Below are positions 45,812-56,762 of a stretch of 64,000 bases of DNA, piece after piece. Origin of the DNA: Moniliella sp. 'wahieum' (lineage: Eukaryota; Basidiomycota; Moniliellomycetes; Moniliellales; Moniliellaceae); assembly GCA_003971905.1 (NCBI GenBank), contig RSEE01000032.1:248001-312000 (forward strand), read 5' to 3'. Made by a program: the position numbers and the translations under genes. Each line of letters starts with the position of its first letter. Position 1 is the first letter of the stretch. The notes below the pieces were generated by a model, which saw only the letters and a list, made by a program, of their open reading frames with translations, was not told the DNA's origin and did no database searches.

Positions 45812-47762
45812 ATGGCGCCGCCCTCTACGCCTGCGCCGGACTACGTCCCCCTCCAACGCGCCTCCCGCTCTGCCTCCTCCAGCCACACATCCTCCCCTTC
45901 CTCTTACACCGTCCTTTCAACCGCCGTGTCCCATGGAAGTTCCTACTCCGCCTCTGAGCTTGGCAACGCCGCTGCCGCTGCCAACGCTGACGACACTGTC
46001 GGCGAGGAGCCCTATCACGACAACGACGACCCATATGAGTTTGACGGTGACAACAAGTTCACTTCCAAGGGGAGCGGCGACACTGCCAGACCCACCTCCT
46101 GGTGGCCCTTGGCATTACTCCAGCGTCGCGGTCGGGGAGGGCGGGATACACCCTTGCCCCAGACCATGCCCCTCCTTGGCAACACAGAAGCTGACACCGA
46201 GAAGCCATTGGGCTACGTTCGCGCTGCCTGGGGTCGTGTAGGCAGCCGTCTCCCCCCTGCAGCTCGTCGACGTGTCGACTTTCTGTTCAACCCTCGCAAC
46301 GCTCGCCCTATCCTCAAAGTTATCGGGATGCTGCTCCTGCTCGTCTTGATTGGGTTTGGCATCAATACTCAGCTCGTCCGCCCACCTCCTTACCAACTCG
46401 TGCCACGAGGCGAGTACGCTTCTGTCCTCTCCGCCTTTGTGAAGGATCAAAATTTGACTGCCTTGGTTCCCTCGCCTGCCGATTCCGAGGCTGGGTCGGG
46501 GGGTCATGACAGATTCGATTTCTGAGCAGCTGGCCATGCTCCAAACCCGAGTCGCCGCTCGGGATCTGTTGACTCGATGCTCCGGCAGCCAGCACACCAC
46601 TCTGGTCTCCCATCCTGTTCCTGTTGACCAGCCCGCTTCCCACATCCCTTCTACGATGTACAGCTCGGACCGTGTTCTACTTTCTGCCAACGAGTCGGCA
46701 GCCTGGCACAAGAGTTGGGAGGACTTGGGCTTTGACCCCGTCACCTTCCTCACTGAGAAGGAAGCGGATGAGTTTGTCGACGAAGACTTTGGTCCCAACC
46801 GGCTTGGTAATGCCTTGGACAAGGCGCCGGGCCTGGTCCAAAAGACACGAACGGCTGTGCAGAAGGCCTGGTACGCCCTCCCACGCGGTGTCATGCGGGC
46901 CGACTTTATGCGCTACCTTCTCCTCCTCTCTCGCGGTGGGACCTGGGCTGATATGGACGTGGAGCCAATGGGCAACCTCAGCGACTGGACTAAGCCCGAC
47001 GCGCGGTGGATCTCTGCTCCCCGCACGTCGAAGCTGGCCCCTTCGAACGACCCGGCATGCTCCTCGTTCCTGTCGGACCGAGGGCAAATTCGACTTCCTC
47101 CCCCCGAACCGGTACGCTTGGTGGTCGGGTTGGAATGCGAGCCGTGGCAGTACATGCAACACAGCGCACGTGCCTGGCTTGAGTCGGCGCGAATCCTGGC
47201 TATGCCTCGGCACCGGGAAGTGCAGTTTACCCAGTGGACGTTACATGGTGCGCCGGGTCACCCAGTGTTGGTGGACGTGTTGCGTCGTCTGTTGGCTTCG
47301 GGCAAGCTGTTTGCCGATTACGTCGACCACCACACACCGTTCCATAAGGACGCCATTCATCCTTGGACCAACATTGATGCTGCTCGCCAGTGGATTTTTG
47401 CCGACTCGACACCCGCCTACCCGGCTGGTTCGGCCGAGGAAGACAATTCCAGCTGGCGAAACTGGCGCATCTGGCCTTGGAGCTGGGCTTGGCCGCGCTG
47501 GGGCTGGCACCCCCTTTCCGTCGAAGAGTGGACGGGCCCCGCGCTATGGACCGACGCAGTGTTTACCTACCTCAATGCGGTGGCTGGCTTGCGTCCTGGC
47601 GATCTGTATGGGCTGACAGAGGCGGTGCAAGTGGCGGATGTGATTGTCGCTCCCAACTCGTGGTTTGCCCCGCCGCGGGACGACCTGGGCCAAGCCAAGG
47701 TCCTGCACAACTTCCGTGGTTCTTGGAAACATGGAGCCGACATGCAAGCGCCGGACGCCTAA
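45812..47762 (+). CDS. Och1-like alpha-1,6-mannosyltransferase (GT32)
   Basis: A Golgi type II membrane glycosyltransferase; Och1 starts the outer mannan chain on N-glycans. The ATG at 45812 (MAPPSTPAPDYVPLQ) begins a long Ser-rich cytosolic tail. A single hydrophobic anchor, VIGMLLLLVLIGFGI, lies near residues 170-190. After one frame change (about 46495) the luminal domain carries ADFMRYLLLLSRGGTWADMD, whose D-M-D is the metal-binding DxD motif of GT32. Then come VVGLECEPWQYMQHSARAWL, GHPVLVDVLRRLL, GPALWTDAVFTYLNA and VIVAPNSWFAP, ending KHGADMQAPDA. Length of about 650 residues is longer than yeast Och1 (480) because of the tail. A polar/aromatic insert (RNWRIWPWSWAWPRWGWH) sits before the last block. 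Confidence 0.88.
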
Positions 47763-48638
47763 CCTAGATGCCAAGATTTCTGCTCTGGCTCGTCCGCCCG
47801 CCTTTGCCCCTGGTGTTCCCGTCGTTTGATGCTGATCTATGCTGCGCGCTGCTGATGTGTGGTGCTCTGTGCACTGTGTGCCCCCCTGGCGCTCTCGTCT
47901 CCTGTCCCCTCGTCCCTCTCATGCCTTGCTCCTCTCCCTGCCCAATGACCCGCCGCCATTGCATCCCCCACTGCATAATATGCGCCCTGCTCACGCGATA
48001 ATGCTTGTTGATGCAGTTCTCTAGACAGAAGGAAGATGGCCGTGAGATGGATGGACGCAGCGCCGAGCGTGGACAGCGCGGGCAGAGGGGAGAGCGGAGG
48101 TGGGAAAAGGCGGGTGCCAACGCCCAAGTGTGGTGCCAGGCTAGGCCTGGCGCATAGGGCAGGCAGGGTTAGCGCCACCCGAAATTTCAAATGGCCTCAT
48201 GCGATGATTGATGATCGATGATCGATGACGGCTGGTCGATGACTGGCGACGAGGCCGGCGCCCCCGTGCGGCGCCCCCCTGCAGCAGCGGCGGCGGACGC
48301 GAGCTCTGCATGCACATGTAGAATTTAACATTTGAGCAGTCACGTGCATGCACGGCGCCAGTGTCCGCCGCCCACCAGCGCTCCGACGCGAGGCGCAGCA
48401 CCTGGCCGCACGACGCGCCCCAGCCTTCATCGACACGGGGGCTGCCAGCGGAGCAGCAGCGCGGCTTGCCTCTCCTCCACCACCCCGCGCCCCGCGTCCA
48501 TCGCCCCTGCAGCCGCTGCCCGCCCACACCCGCCCCCGCTCCCGTCCGCGTCCGGCTGCTGCCCGCCCGCGTGCCCCCTCGCTTGCGCCGCCAGCTGCCG
48601 CCAGCCCCCTGCCCACCATTCCCGCCCCCGCCCGCTCC
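47763..48638. other. Intergenic upstream of Dsn1
   Basis: Two overlapping copies of TGATCGATGA form a perfect 17-mer at 48212-48228. No gene is visible. The 392-codon Arg-rich open frame on the minus strand across this region is a shadow of the Dsn1 gene. Confidence 0.55.
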
Positions 48639-50739
48639 ATGCTCAACAACCTCCCCGCCGCACCTCCGCCCGCCTCGCTGCCGCGCCCTCCGCCGCAGCT
48701 TCTTCTGCCCCCGAGGACGAGAGTGTGCGGCTGGAAGACGTGTTGCCCAAACGCACCCGCCGCGCTGCCCCCGGGACCTCGCTCGTCGCTTCCTCCTCTG
48801 CTCGCGACGATCCTGGCCTGCGTTCCAGCCGCCCCCCAGCACCCGCCAGCTCACGCGCACGCGCCCGTCCCCCTGCCGCCGCCGCCTCCGCGTCCGCCCA
48901 TCCCTCTGCATCGTCCCGACAGCCATCTCAATCGAAGCGCAAGCGCGCACGCCCAACCCCTTCCGAAGAGACCGAACCCGTTCGCAAGGCACCGAGACAG
49001 GCGCGCGTGTCGCACGTCGTTGGTGGCTTCCGTTTCCACGCAGAAGAAGAGGAGGAGGAGCCAGATGCGGAGCCAGTGCCTTCGACGCCGCCAAGGCGTC
49101 CCCGCACCAAAAGTCGTTTTGAACCCCTTCCCGCCGACTTGATGGGGGAAACGCCAATTGCACGGCGCAACCAGGCGGCACGGAGAGAGATGCGTCGTTC
49201 GGACTGGGTCTTCCTTCGACTGTAGCCAAAGGGCGAAGGAACCGCAGTTCACTCAGTGGAAAGGCAGCCCGTCGCGTTTCTTCCCTCCGCAATGGCAGCA
49301 TTGCCTTTCCCCACCCCAATGTCCCCGATGAGCATCTCCATCGTCATTGTGCCGACACGCTCGACCCCGTTGGCCGCTTCACGTACCTTTTGGCCTGGTG
49401 CGCTGAACGTGCTCGGCCGCCCGAATCGCAAGCACGGACCGACCACGACCGACGTCTGCAACACACCATTACCCAAACCTTGGCCGACTTGGACGCGCAT
49501 GAGCTCACACTCAGTTGGCTCTCTCGCCCAGGCCGGCGCGAGGAGCTGGCTGGGCGGAGGGGCGGCGCGGGGGCCAACGGTCGTTCCCTCGCACCTCACC
49601 CGCGTAATGTGGCCAATACCCAACGGGCTGCCGAGCTGCAGGCGGTAGAGACGCGCATTTCAGAGGAAGTGCAAGGATGGCAAGACGCCAGCCAGCGCGT
49701 GGAAGCGTGTCAGCGTCGAACGGGGTTGTTGGCCGAAGCGCTTGCACGTGTCTGGCCTGGGAATCACGATCCCGAGCAAGACGGGGAGGATGAATCGGAC
49801 GAGGAGGATGTTACTACAGCCGAGACATGGGCTACTCTTGAAGCGTTTGCCAACCAATCGCGAACACGGGATGATGAGGAGTTGCCAGAGATGGCCTATG
49901 CGCCTGGGCGCGACCCTACGCCCCCAATCGATGCTGGTGAGGAGGACTCGGCTCTGCGCGCCGCTGCGAGCCGAGCCTTGGCCTGGGCCCAACGAGACTC
50001 GGTCCATCTGCCACCGCCTTGGCGTACCCTCGCATCAGAAGCCGCGGCTGAGCTAGAAGAGCTCCCATCACCGCAGCAGGACAAGGGCAAGGGGAAACCA
50101 CTACAAACTGGACCACCCACTGCTCAAGATCTGGCCGACCCGAGGAAGCTCGCAGCTGGATTCTATCTGATCGTGGGACCGTTCGGGATCCGCGTTGGCC
50201 CGATGTGGAAAGCCAGGTACGTTTCTCAGTGCTTACGTTTTTAACATGCATTCTAATCTCTTTTCCCTTCCCAGATTGACTTTTTGAGACAAGAAGCGCA
50301 TAAGCTCTCTGCTCTCGCCCGTTTGGTGCAGCAATATACACAAGCCTCCTCTTCGCGTGCGACGGAAGTGCTGCGTGATCCGTTGCGTGAGGCACCCAGC
50401 ACCCATCGCCCCTTGAGTGCCGGCCCGCTCACAGTCGACGAAGCAGGTACATCGGATCCAACCGAAGGTGTGAGTGCGGCAGCCACCTTGCTGAATGCCA
50501 TCACTGCTTCTCTTCCTCGTCCTCCCGGTGGCGCTGGCTCGGCTGAGCAAGACGAGACGGACCCAGGCGACTGCTTCGTGCTCTTGCGCGCACTGGGCGG
50601 CACCACCGCCAGCGCAGTACCTCTCCTCCGCCAAAGTCACGTCCGTAGTGAACCAACGGAACGACTTGGCTCGCTGGCCGCCTCGGTAGGCTTGCCCGCC
50701 CCTGCTACCCCCTCCCCCACCGTGTTTGTCACCATGTGA
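48639..50739 (+). CDS. DSN1: Kinetochore Mis12/MIND complex subunit Dsn1 (Mis13)
   Basis: Links the inner kinetochore to Ndc80. The ATG at 48639 (MLNNLPAAPPPAS) is followed by one frame change, then by a basic, Ser-rich disordered arm (SRQPSQSKRKRARPTPSEE). The family signature comes next: RRNRSSLSGKAARRVSSLRN, GSIAFPHPNVPDEHLHRHC, VGRFTYLLAWCAERA, followed by helical, coiled-coil-prone sequence (LQHTITQTLADLDAHELTLS, RISEEVQGWQDASQRVEAC). R-x-S/R-R-x-S sites in the arm fit Aurora B targets. An intron at 50218-50275 (GTACGT...CCCAG) precedes LTFLRQEAHKLSALARLVQQ. The C-terminal 130 residues are Ser/Thr/Pro-rich. Two frame changes lie at 48690 and 49190-49390. Confidence 0.82.
50218..50275 (+). 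other. Intron in Dsn1 gene
   Basis: GTACGTTTC...CTTCCCAG, 58 nt, with a TTCTAAT-like branch site. Confidence 0.82.
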
Positions 50740-51597
50740 CCGTCCCTTTTCCTGTCCCTGAGCGACCTCTTTGTGGTTCTCGGAGCTGATCATGTATGTA
50801 CATATACTGCTTGCTCTGATCTTCGATCTACGCACTCTCTTTTTCTTGCCCAAGGACGGGCAGCGATAGGCTGGAACAACACGTTACGGTATGGTGCTTG
50901 GTTGAAGTTCAACTGTCAGTCCAGTTGGGCAGCGTGCCTTGCTGTCTCTCTCTCGAACTGCCAATCATGTGTATGGGGGGATGCGACGGAATTGTAGAAA
51001 ACCTTCATTGAGGGTCTAAGGGTTCAAAGATTGAGGTCCCTTGAATACAATCCAGGCCCAGAACCTATTATGGGAAATCGCTGTTGGGGTCTAACAGCCT
51101 AGGGGAGTCGGAGGAGTTCGTAAGGCTCTGTTGCAACCACTGATATGGAACTGCTTGAAGATAGTGTACCTCGACAAGGAGCATGGTGCCTACTTTTACC
51201 GATGATTCCATTGCGCTCTTCAGTGCGTATGGTCTCTCGCCCCTATCTTCACCTCACAACGACAATGGCTCCCATTGCTACTGCGTTTGGGTCGGGCGCG
51301 TTGCCCCCGCATTGGTCAGTTGGTCAGTGTGGTCTCCAAGTTGGCTCTGCTTTATCATCGAGATGTCAATAGGTGCACACTGCATACTATGCATCTATAC
51401 TTCAATTTATAACCACAACATGCATCACAGCGAAAAGAGGAAGGAGATGTTTTGTCATGTGAGAGTAGTATGCTGGCAGCCGGCGGGACCGGGGCCTTAT
51501 GAACGTCCACTGAAGGAGGGGTGCAAACAGAAGCGAAAACAAAGATGGAGCGTTGAAGTGCAGTGGTGGCATTGGCATGATCGCCTGTTAGCCACTC
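50740..51597. other. Intergenic, convergent Dsn1 and chitin synthase
   Basis: The 3' flanks of two convergent genes. It is AT-richer than the coding regions. No feature is seen. Confidence 0.5.
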
Positions 51598-54420
51598 TTA
51601 CCCGCCCAGGAGGCGGATCGTCATGTAAATTGAGCTGCCAATAAACCGGATGGCAGCGCCGATAGCGACCCAGACTAAGATGACAAGCATGTACACCTTC
51701 TGAAGCGAGGTGCTTGTCGAGTCGAACACGCTGCCACGTCCCCCTCCGGAGAGGATGACAGCCATGATAAGAATGTTGGACAGGACCCAAGCCAAGACAA
51801 CATTGGTGCGGACGTTGCGGTAGTAATCCATCTGCACCAATGCTTGATCATCGGGGGAAGGGGGGCCTTTGGTGATGATGGGAGGTTGCTTGAGATTGAG
51901 AAGGGCGTCATGGTAGGCTGCATCAATGTCTGCCTGCCCGTTAGGCAAGACCAGCTCCACCACCTCCTTTTCCCCCTTGCCCGCCACAACGGCACGGCCC
52001 AAGTCGTTGGAGACAGTATGATCCCCTTTGGTTCCCCACGAAAAGTCGTGCAGGTTGCAAAAGGCATAGACGTTGAGAATGTTGGCGTAAGTCGGGCTCA
52101 AGAGTATGTACTGGATCATGCTCGTGAACAGGTACCATGGGTCGAGCGCGATGAAAGACGCGACGACATACACTCCATAGGTGGAGAGAATGGACACAAT
52201 CATCTCAGCATAGAGACCGTTATGCTCACCCTCAAGTACACGAACAAAGCAGATAACAGCCGCAATGATCATGTAAAGCATGAGCACGGCAAAAATCGAT
52301 GCCACGGTGGTGTAGTACTTCCACTTCGAACCTTGGGGTCGGTTGCCCAGGGCAAAGATAAAGCAGCTAACCAGTGCGCCAATGTAGACATACTGGGTGA
52401 TCGTGTTGAGCACGCTGATGTGAGGAACGTGAAACTGGGGCGCTTCGAGACCCTGTGTGAGGATGGCAAAGAAGATGAACATGTTACCCATAGCAAACCA
52501 GGAGAATATCAGGTTTAAGAGGTTGTACAGCGCTTGAACGCCCAGCATTGCTTTGCGTATAGGCGTGTGTCCGCTGGCCCCAATTGACGGGTGTGCACCA
52601 AGGAGTACAAGGCTGCAAAAAACGAACCGTTAAGCCAGCGCCGCCGTTGAGTGATTAGCTCGGCCAGGTCCGTCGGCACGTCCGTCACAGCCCGCGCCGA
52701 CTTGACATATTTTAGAACCCATCTCTCGTTGCGTTTGGCGGCCAATTCAAAGCACAAGATACGGTCTTCAGCCAAATACATGTTGGAGGTGAACACGTCG
52801 GCTTCAGCACCCAAAAGGGTTTCGCCTTTAAAGTAAGAGGCCAGCGGGCCTTTGCCATCCTGGTCGTTTTGCAGGGCAATATATCGGTATGCCGAAAAGG
52901 CGCCAGGCAATACCGAAATGAAGCCGAAGACCGATTCGGTTGTTTTGTCCAAAATGTTGGAGATCTGTACTCAAAGTTTTGTGCGGCCACAAGGGGGTTG
53001 ATTAGAGCAGGTCCAATGCCCCATTTCCACGGGTTTCCGCGCATATTCTCCACAGGCGCCCGCGACGTTTGAACTGAGATCAAACGACTTCATAAATGGT
53101 ACAAAGACTTGGGTTCGGGTCTTGTTCCCACATCGAGCAGGAGACAAACGTTGGGCTCGAGAACCCGAGAGAAGGCATTAAAGAACCAGCGATGAGAGTT
53201 AATCTTCTTTTGGTTACGCTCCTTGAGACAAAAGATGATCTGACAGGGTACCAGCCCCTTTTCAGCGCCTTTGAAACGCATATTGGAATCCAAGCTAAGC
53301 TGGGTGTGTACTCGTAGACATGCGCCGTCACCACTTGGTCGTTGACTGTGTTTTTCGCAACGCCATCTTGATATACCCCAAGGCAGCCAGGCAGTCCAGA
53401 ACACGGGGGTGAATCTTCTTGCGCCCATCTGAAATGATTGCCACCACCACTTTTCGCCAGCCATGCTGGCCCCAAGTTTTGCTGCGGTTGCGCGAACAGA
53501 GATGAGCAATATTCTTCATGACACCGTGCAGGGTCCTCGTAAATACTGCGGGCAAAGAAGACAGTCAGATCCCAAGTGGGGGAGATGGTGGACGGGAATA
53601 CTCACAGACTTCATCCTCATTGTACATTGTCATGCATACGAAGAGTTCGGTCTGACGTCCAGCAGCTTGGGGCGTAGGGTATATTATGATCGACAAACTC
53701 GTCGGGATCGCAAGTAACGGCAGTGTAGCGCATAGTAGTAAACTCGCTGTCGTGCGATTGTTCAGAACATTAAGCAGCTTGGTGGGAACTGGACAATCAT
53801 AATGAGGTTGCCTTGGGTCAAAGGGACATGCTTCTTGCTTTTATTGGCGGCAACTGGGCACCGAGCGCGGGCGCAGGGCCAAAATGTTGGGTACTGGTGT
53901 TGCCTTCATCGTCTTCATCGTCAAATTGCAAGCCACCATCTTGACTCTCATCTGCCCCAGAATCATAAGTGGCGCCGTCGTCATACATGTTCTTTCCGTT
54001 TCAGTCTCGTAACCCCATCCGGGAACCCGGTATTCGGGGATGTTCACAACCGTGTGGTCTTCCGATGGCAGTTGTCTTGAATGGCCATTGGGAGAGTAGC
54101 CGGGAGGTGAATGTAAAATGGCTGGTTGGTAGATAGGAGTGACTGCGTAGGGGGATCGTACGTTGCCGTGGATGATGGCAGGACAGGCATCGGGGTGGCA
54201 GACCCGCGGGGAAATTCCTGCCCAGATGGGGTTGCTGGCTGGTGGTAGTCAAATAAAGCGGTTGCCTCGGTAGAACGAATGGGAGAACCATAGAGTTGTT
54301 CATAGGGCTGGGCCTCCTCTTGGTATTCGTGGGGAACAGGGCCGGGGAGCCACGGGTGTCGGCGGCGTAGGCCAGCTCGCCCATGGGATGGCTGACTGGG
54401 CCGTATGCGTAACCCGACAT
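51598..54420 (-). CDS. Chitin synthase (division 1, class I-III type)
   Basis: A plasma-membrane GT2 enzyme that polymerises UDP-GlcNAc into wall chitin. The ATG at 54420 starts [20 protein letters not shown], a cytosolic Pro/Ser/Thr-rich arm. The Chs N-domain follows: [39 protein letters not shown]. Catalytic blocks are [61 protein letters not shown] and the product motif [14 protein letters not shown]. At least six membrane helices follow ([30 protein letters not shown]-like) with [20 protein letters not shown] and WGTKGDH. An intron lies at 53546-53605. Spliced length of about 921 residues fits the class. Frame changes occur near 52545, 52965, 53060, 53160 and 53690. Upstream neighbour on the same strand is NCS-1. 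Confidence 0.95.
53546..53605 (-). other. Intron in chitin synthase gene
   Basis: On the minus strand GTGAGTATTCCC...TTTGCCCGCAG, 60 nt, joins NEDEV to LFTRTLHGV. Confidence 0.85.
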
Positions 54421-55286
54421 GGGGTGGATGCGGATAGTAAGCTGAGATGGTAGTGGTGGTGGTGGTGGTGGAAAAGGGTGGCAGCGGTGGGGGGTTGGTT
54501 TGGTAGCACTGGTTGAGTGGTGGAGCACATACCAAAGCGATGGCACCAATGCGATGGCCAAAGCAATGTGGCCCATCATGCATCGAGCGTTGGCCGACAC
54601 TCTATGCGACAGGTGCGTCCCAGCGCCGCACTTCGCCAGTGTCGGTAAAACGTAACGCCACGCAGTGACAGCAACCCTGCGGCGCGGCCATCGCAGCAGT
54701 TCGGCCAATTAAATGTGCAACCCGCCGGCGCACACCACGCGCCCCCTGCCTGTTCGGTGCGATGGAGCTACCCATAGCTCTTGAAACCAGTGTTACCTGT
54801 CACCTGTAGTCACTTCTCACATCTCGATCTCCCCTCCCCACCACCACACCTCGCGTCCGCGTCACAGGCCAGGCCTCCAGTGCCGGCCCGGCAGGTCCGG
54901 CTGCCCCAACCTAAATGGCCGCGGGCTGGGCTAGCACAGCTCAGAAAGCCATGTTGAAGCGGGGACAGAATAGTAGATCTCTTAATGACCCACGCACTTC
55001 TCACGGGAGGCAGGAACGATGACATTGAAAAGGCGGAGTCCATAATGTCTCTCAGGAGCACCCTCGTTTCCAGGGAGGGGTCCTGGCTGCAGCCTGCTAC
55101 AGCGAAGGGCAGGCAATCAACAAGGCCCTTGTCAACAACAGCAAAAGAAGAAAGCGAAAGCGGAAAGGAACAGTAAATAGATGCGCTGAGGAAGGTAGCA
55201 CGCATGCCGCAGTTATGGTCATACTCTTCCTGTGGGGCCATGTGCGAAGTAGCATACCTTCCTTGTCGTTTGGAACCAGAGGGCCA
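54421..55286. other. Intergenic, chitin synthase promoter and NCS-1 3' flank
   Basis: No supported gene. Open frames on both strands at 54810-55241 have no domain. Confidence 0.5.
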
Positions 55287-56034
55287 TCAAACAAGACCAT
55301 CGTATAGGCTCAAAGCTTGCACGATCGTCGGGTCTTGCTTAGAGCCGGCGACAAACTCTTCATAGCTGACTGTGGACATTCAACAAGACATTAGAACCCA
55401 TAATCTAGGACAAAGGTTGGGGGGGGGGTAGCATACTCTCAGCATTCTTGTCCCGATCCATCAATCGAAAGATCTTGTCAACTCGCTAAAAATGGTTAGA
55501 TCGGCCTATGCAAATGTATGGAATAGTAGCTTACCTTTTCGGGAGTATCTTCATCAGGAGGAAGCTTTACCATTGACCCAGTCATCTTGTAGATACTGCG
55601 GACGATGGCTGCGATCATAATGATAATTACATGTCAGAAGAGTTGTGGGGGAAATGGCAGAACATACTAAGCATTTCATCGTACGTGATGGTTCCATCGC
55701 CATCAATGTCGTACAGCTTGAACGCCCAAGTGAGCTTCTCATCAAGCCGCCCGCGGGAGGTGATGGAGAGTGCACAGATGAACTCCTTGAAGTCAATTGA
55801 GCCGTTTTTGTCGTCATCAAACACCTTGAAGACATGCGTGGAGAAGGACGAGGGGTCGCCAAATGGAAAGAACTGTTTGTAGATGCGAGAGAACTCAGCC
55901 TGGTCGAGCTGACCCGAAGGGCAGTCTTTGATGAACCCCTTGTACCACTGCTGCAGCTCCTTGCGGTCAAAGTAGGTGTTCTCGACCAAGTCGGAGAGCT
56001 GCTCGGGTGAAAGCTTGCTTTGGTTCTTGCCCAT
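55287..56034 (-). CDS. NCS1: Neuronal calcium sensor 1 / frequenin
   Basis: A myristoylated EF-hand protein that activates phosphatidylinositol 4-kinase Pik1 and acts in calcium signalling. The start [16 protein letters not shown] carries the N-myristoylation Gly2. EF-hand loops are visible as [26 protein letters not shown] and DRDKNAEISYEEF; the first hand is degenerate, as in the family. The end is LSLYDGLV. Four exons (56034-55678, 55608-55535, 55495-55437, 55369-55287) total 573 nt, giving exactly 190 residues, the length of NCS-1 from yeast to man, with no indel. Introns are 55609-55677, 55496-55534 (only 39 nt) and 55370-55436 (holding a run of ten or more G). Confidence 0.98.
55496..55534 (-). 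other. Very short intron in NCS-1 gene
   Basis: GTAAGC...TCTAACCATTTTTAG, 39 nt, with branch-like CTAAC 11 nt before the acceptor. Removing it is needed for the conserved sequence EKRVDKIF. Confidence 0.85.
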
Positions 56035-56762
56035 GGTGGCGGTGGAAACGGTGGTGGGACAACTCAAACAGGGGTGTTGCGCTTGGGCGCATCTAGTACT
56101 ACCTACGTAGCAGGCTTGGCGCGACTGGATTGCACTACGCCAAGGAAAGCTGTTACGTCAGCGCCAAGAGCTCAAAGCTAGCACACAAGCGCTGAAATGT
56201 TGCACGCCCTGTCCTCATGCGCAGGCAGGTGCTTTAATATGTGCCCCGCAACTGTGAGTTAGCGAAATAAGGGGGATCTCTCGACACATAATACTTTGTA
56301 ACGAAGCCGGCTTTTTGGAACGTCCCCCTAGTACAGACAATTGCGTGAAATCAAGAATTGCTGTGTAGAGGGGTGTGGAATCACACCCCGTTCGGCTTCT
56401 GCGTAGCCACAGGTTATGTGTGTTTTGGTACACAGTGTGCCACACACACTGCGGCCCATCAGGAATGCCTTTTTATCTTTTCTACTGAAGTCTCTATATA
56501 TGGTGATATGGTGGGTGTAACGTTAACCCAGAACAGTACACTCAACCACAGCCATTCCAACGATAAAAATGATAGAAAAGTACGTCAAAAAGGAATGGTT
56601 GTGTAGACTAGTACTGGGGGTGAGCGAAAAGAAAAAGAAAAAATAGAGTATTAGAAAAGGGAAGAGAGGAGAAGAGGTGGGGTTAAAAAAGACGAAGAGT
56701 CTGAGAACCTTTTGACTCAGGAATGGAAAGCACCTTCAGGACTCATGTCGAACACTGAGCTG
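56035..56762. other. Intergenic upstream of NCS-1
   Basis: NCS-1 promoter plus the 3' flank of the acyltransferase fusion gene. An A/G-rich stretch lies at 56615-56700. No gene is seen. Confidence 0.5.

Noticed and set aside
48141-49319. 392-codon Arg/Gly-rich open frame on the minus strand
   Set aside because: It is the antisense shadow of the GC-rich, Ser/Pro-rich Dsn1 N-terminus and has no domain.
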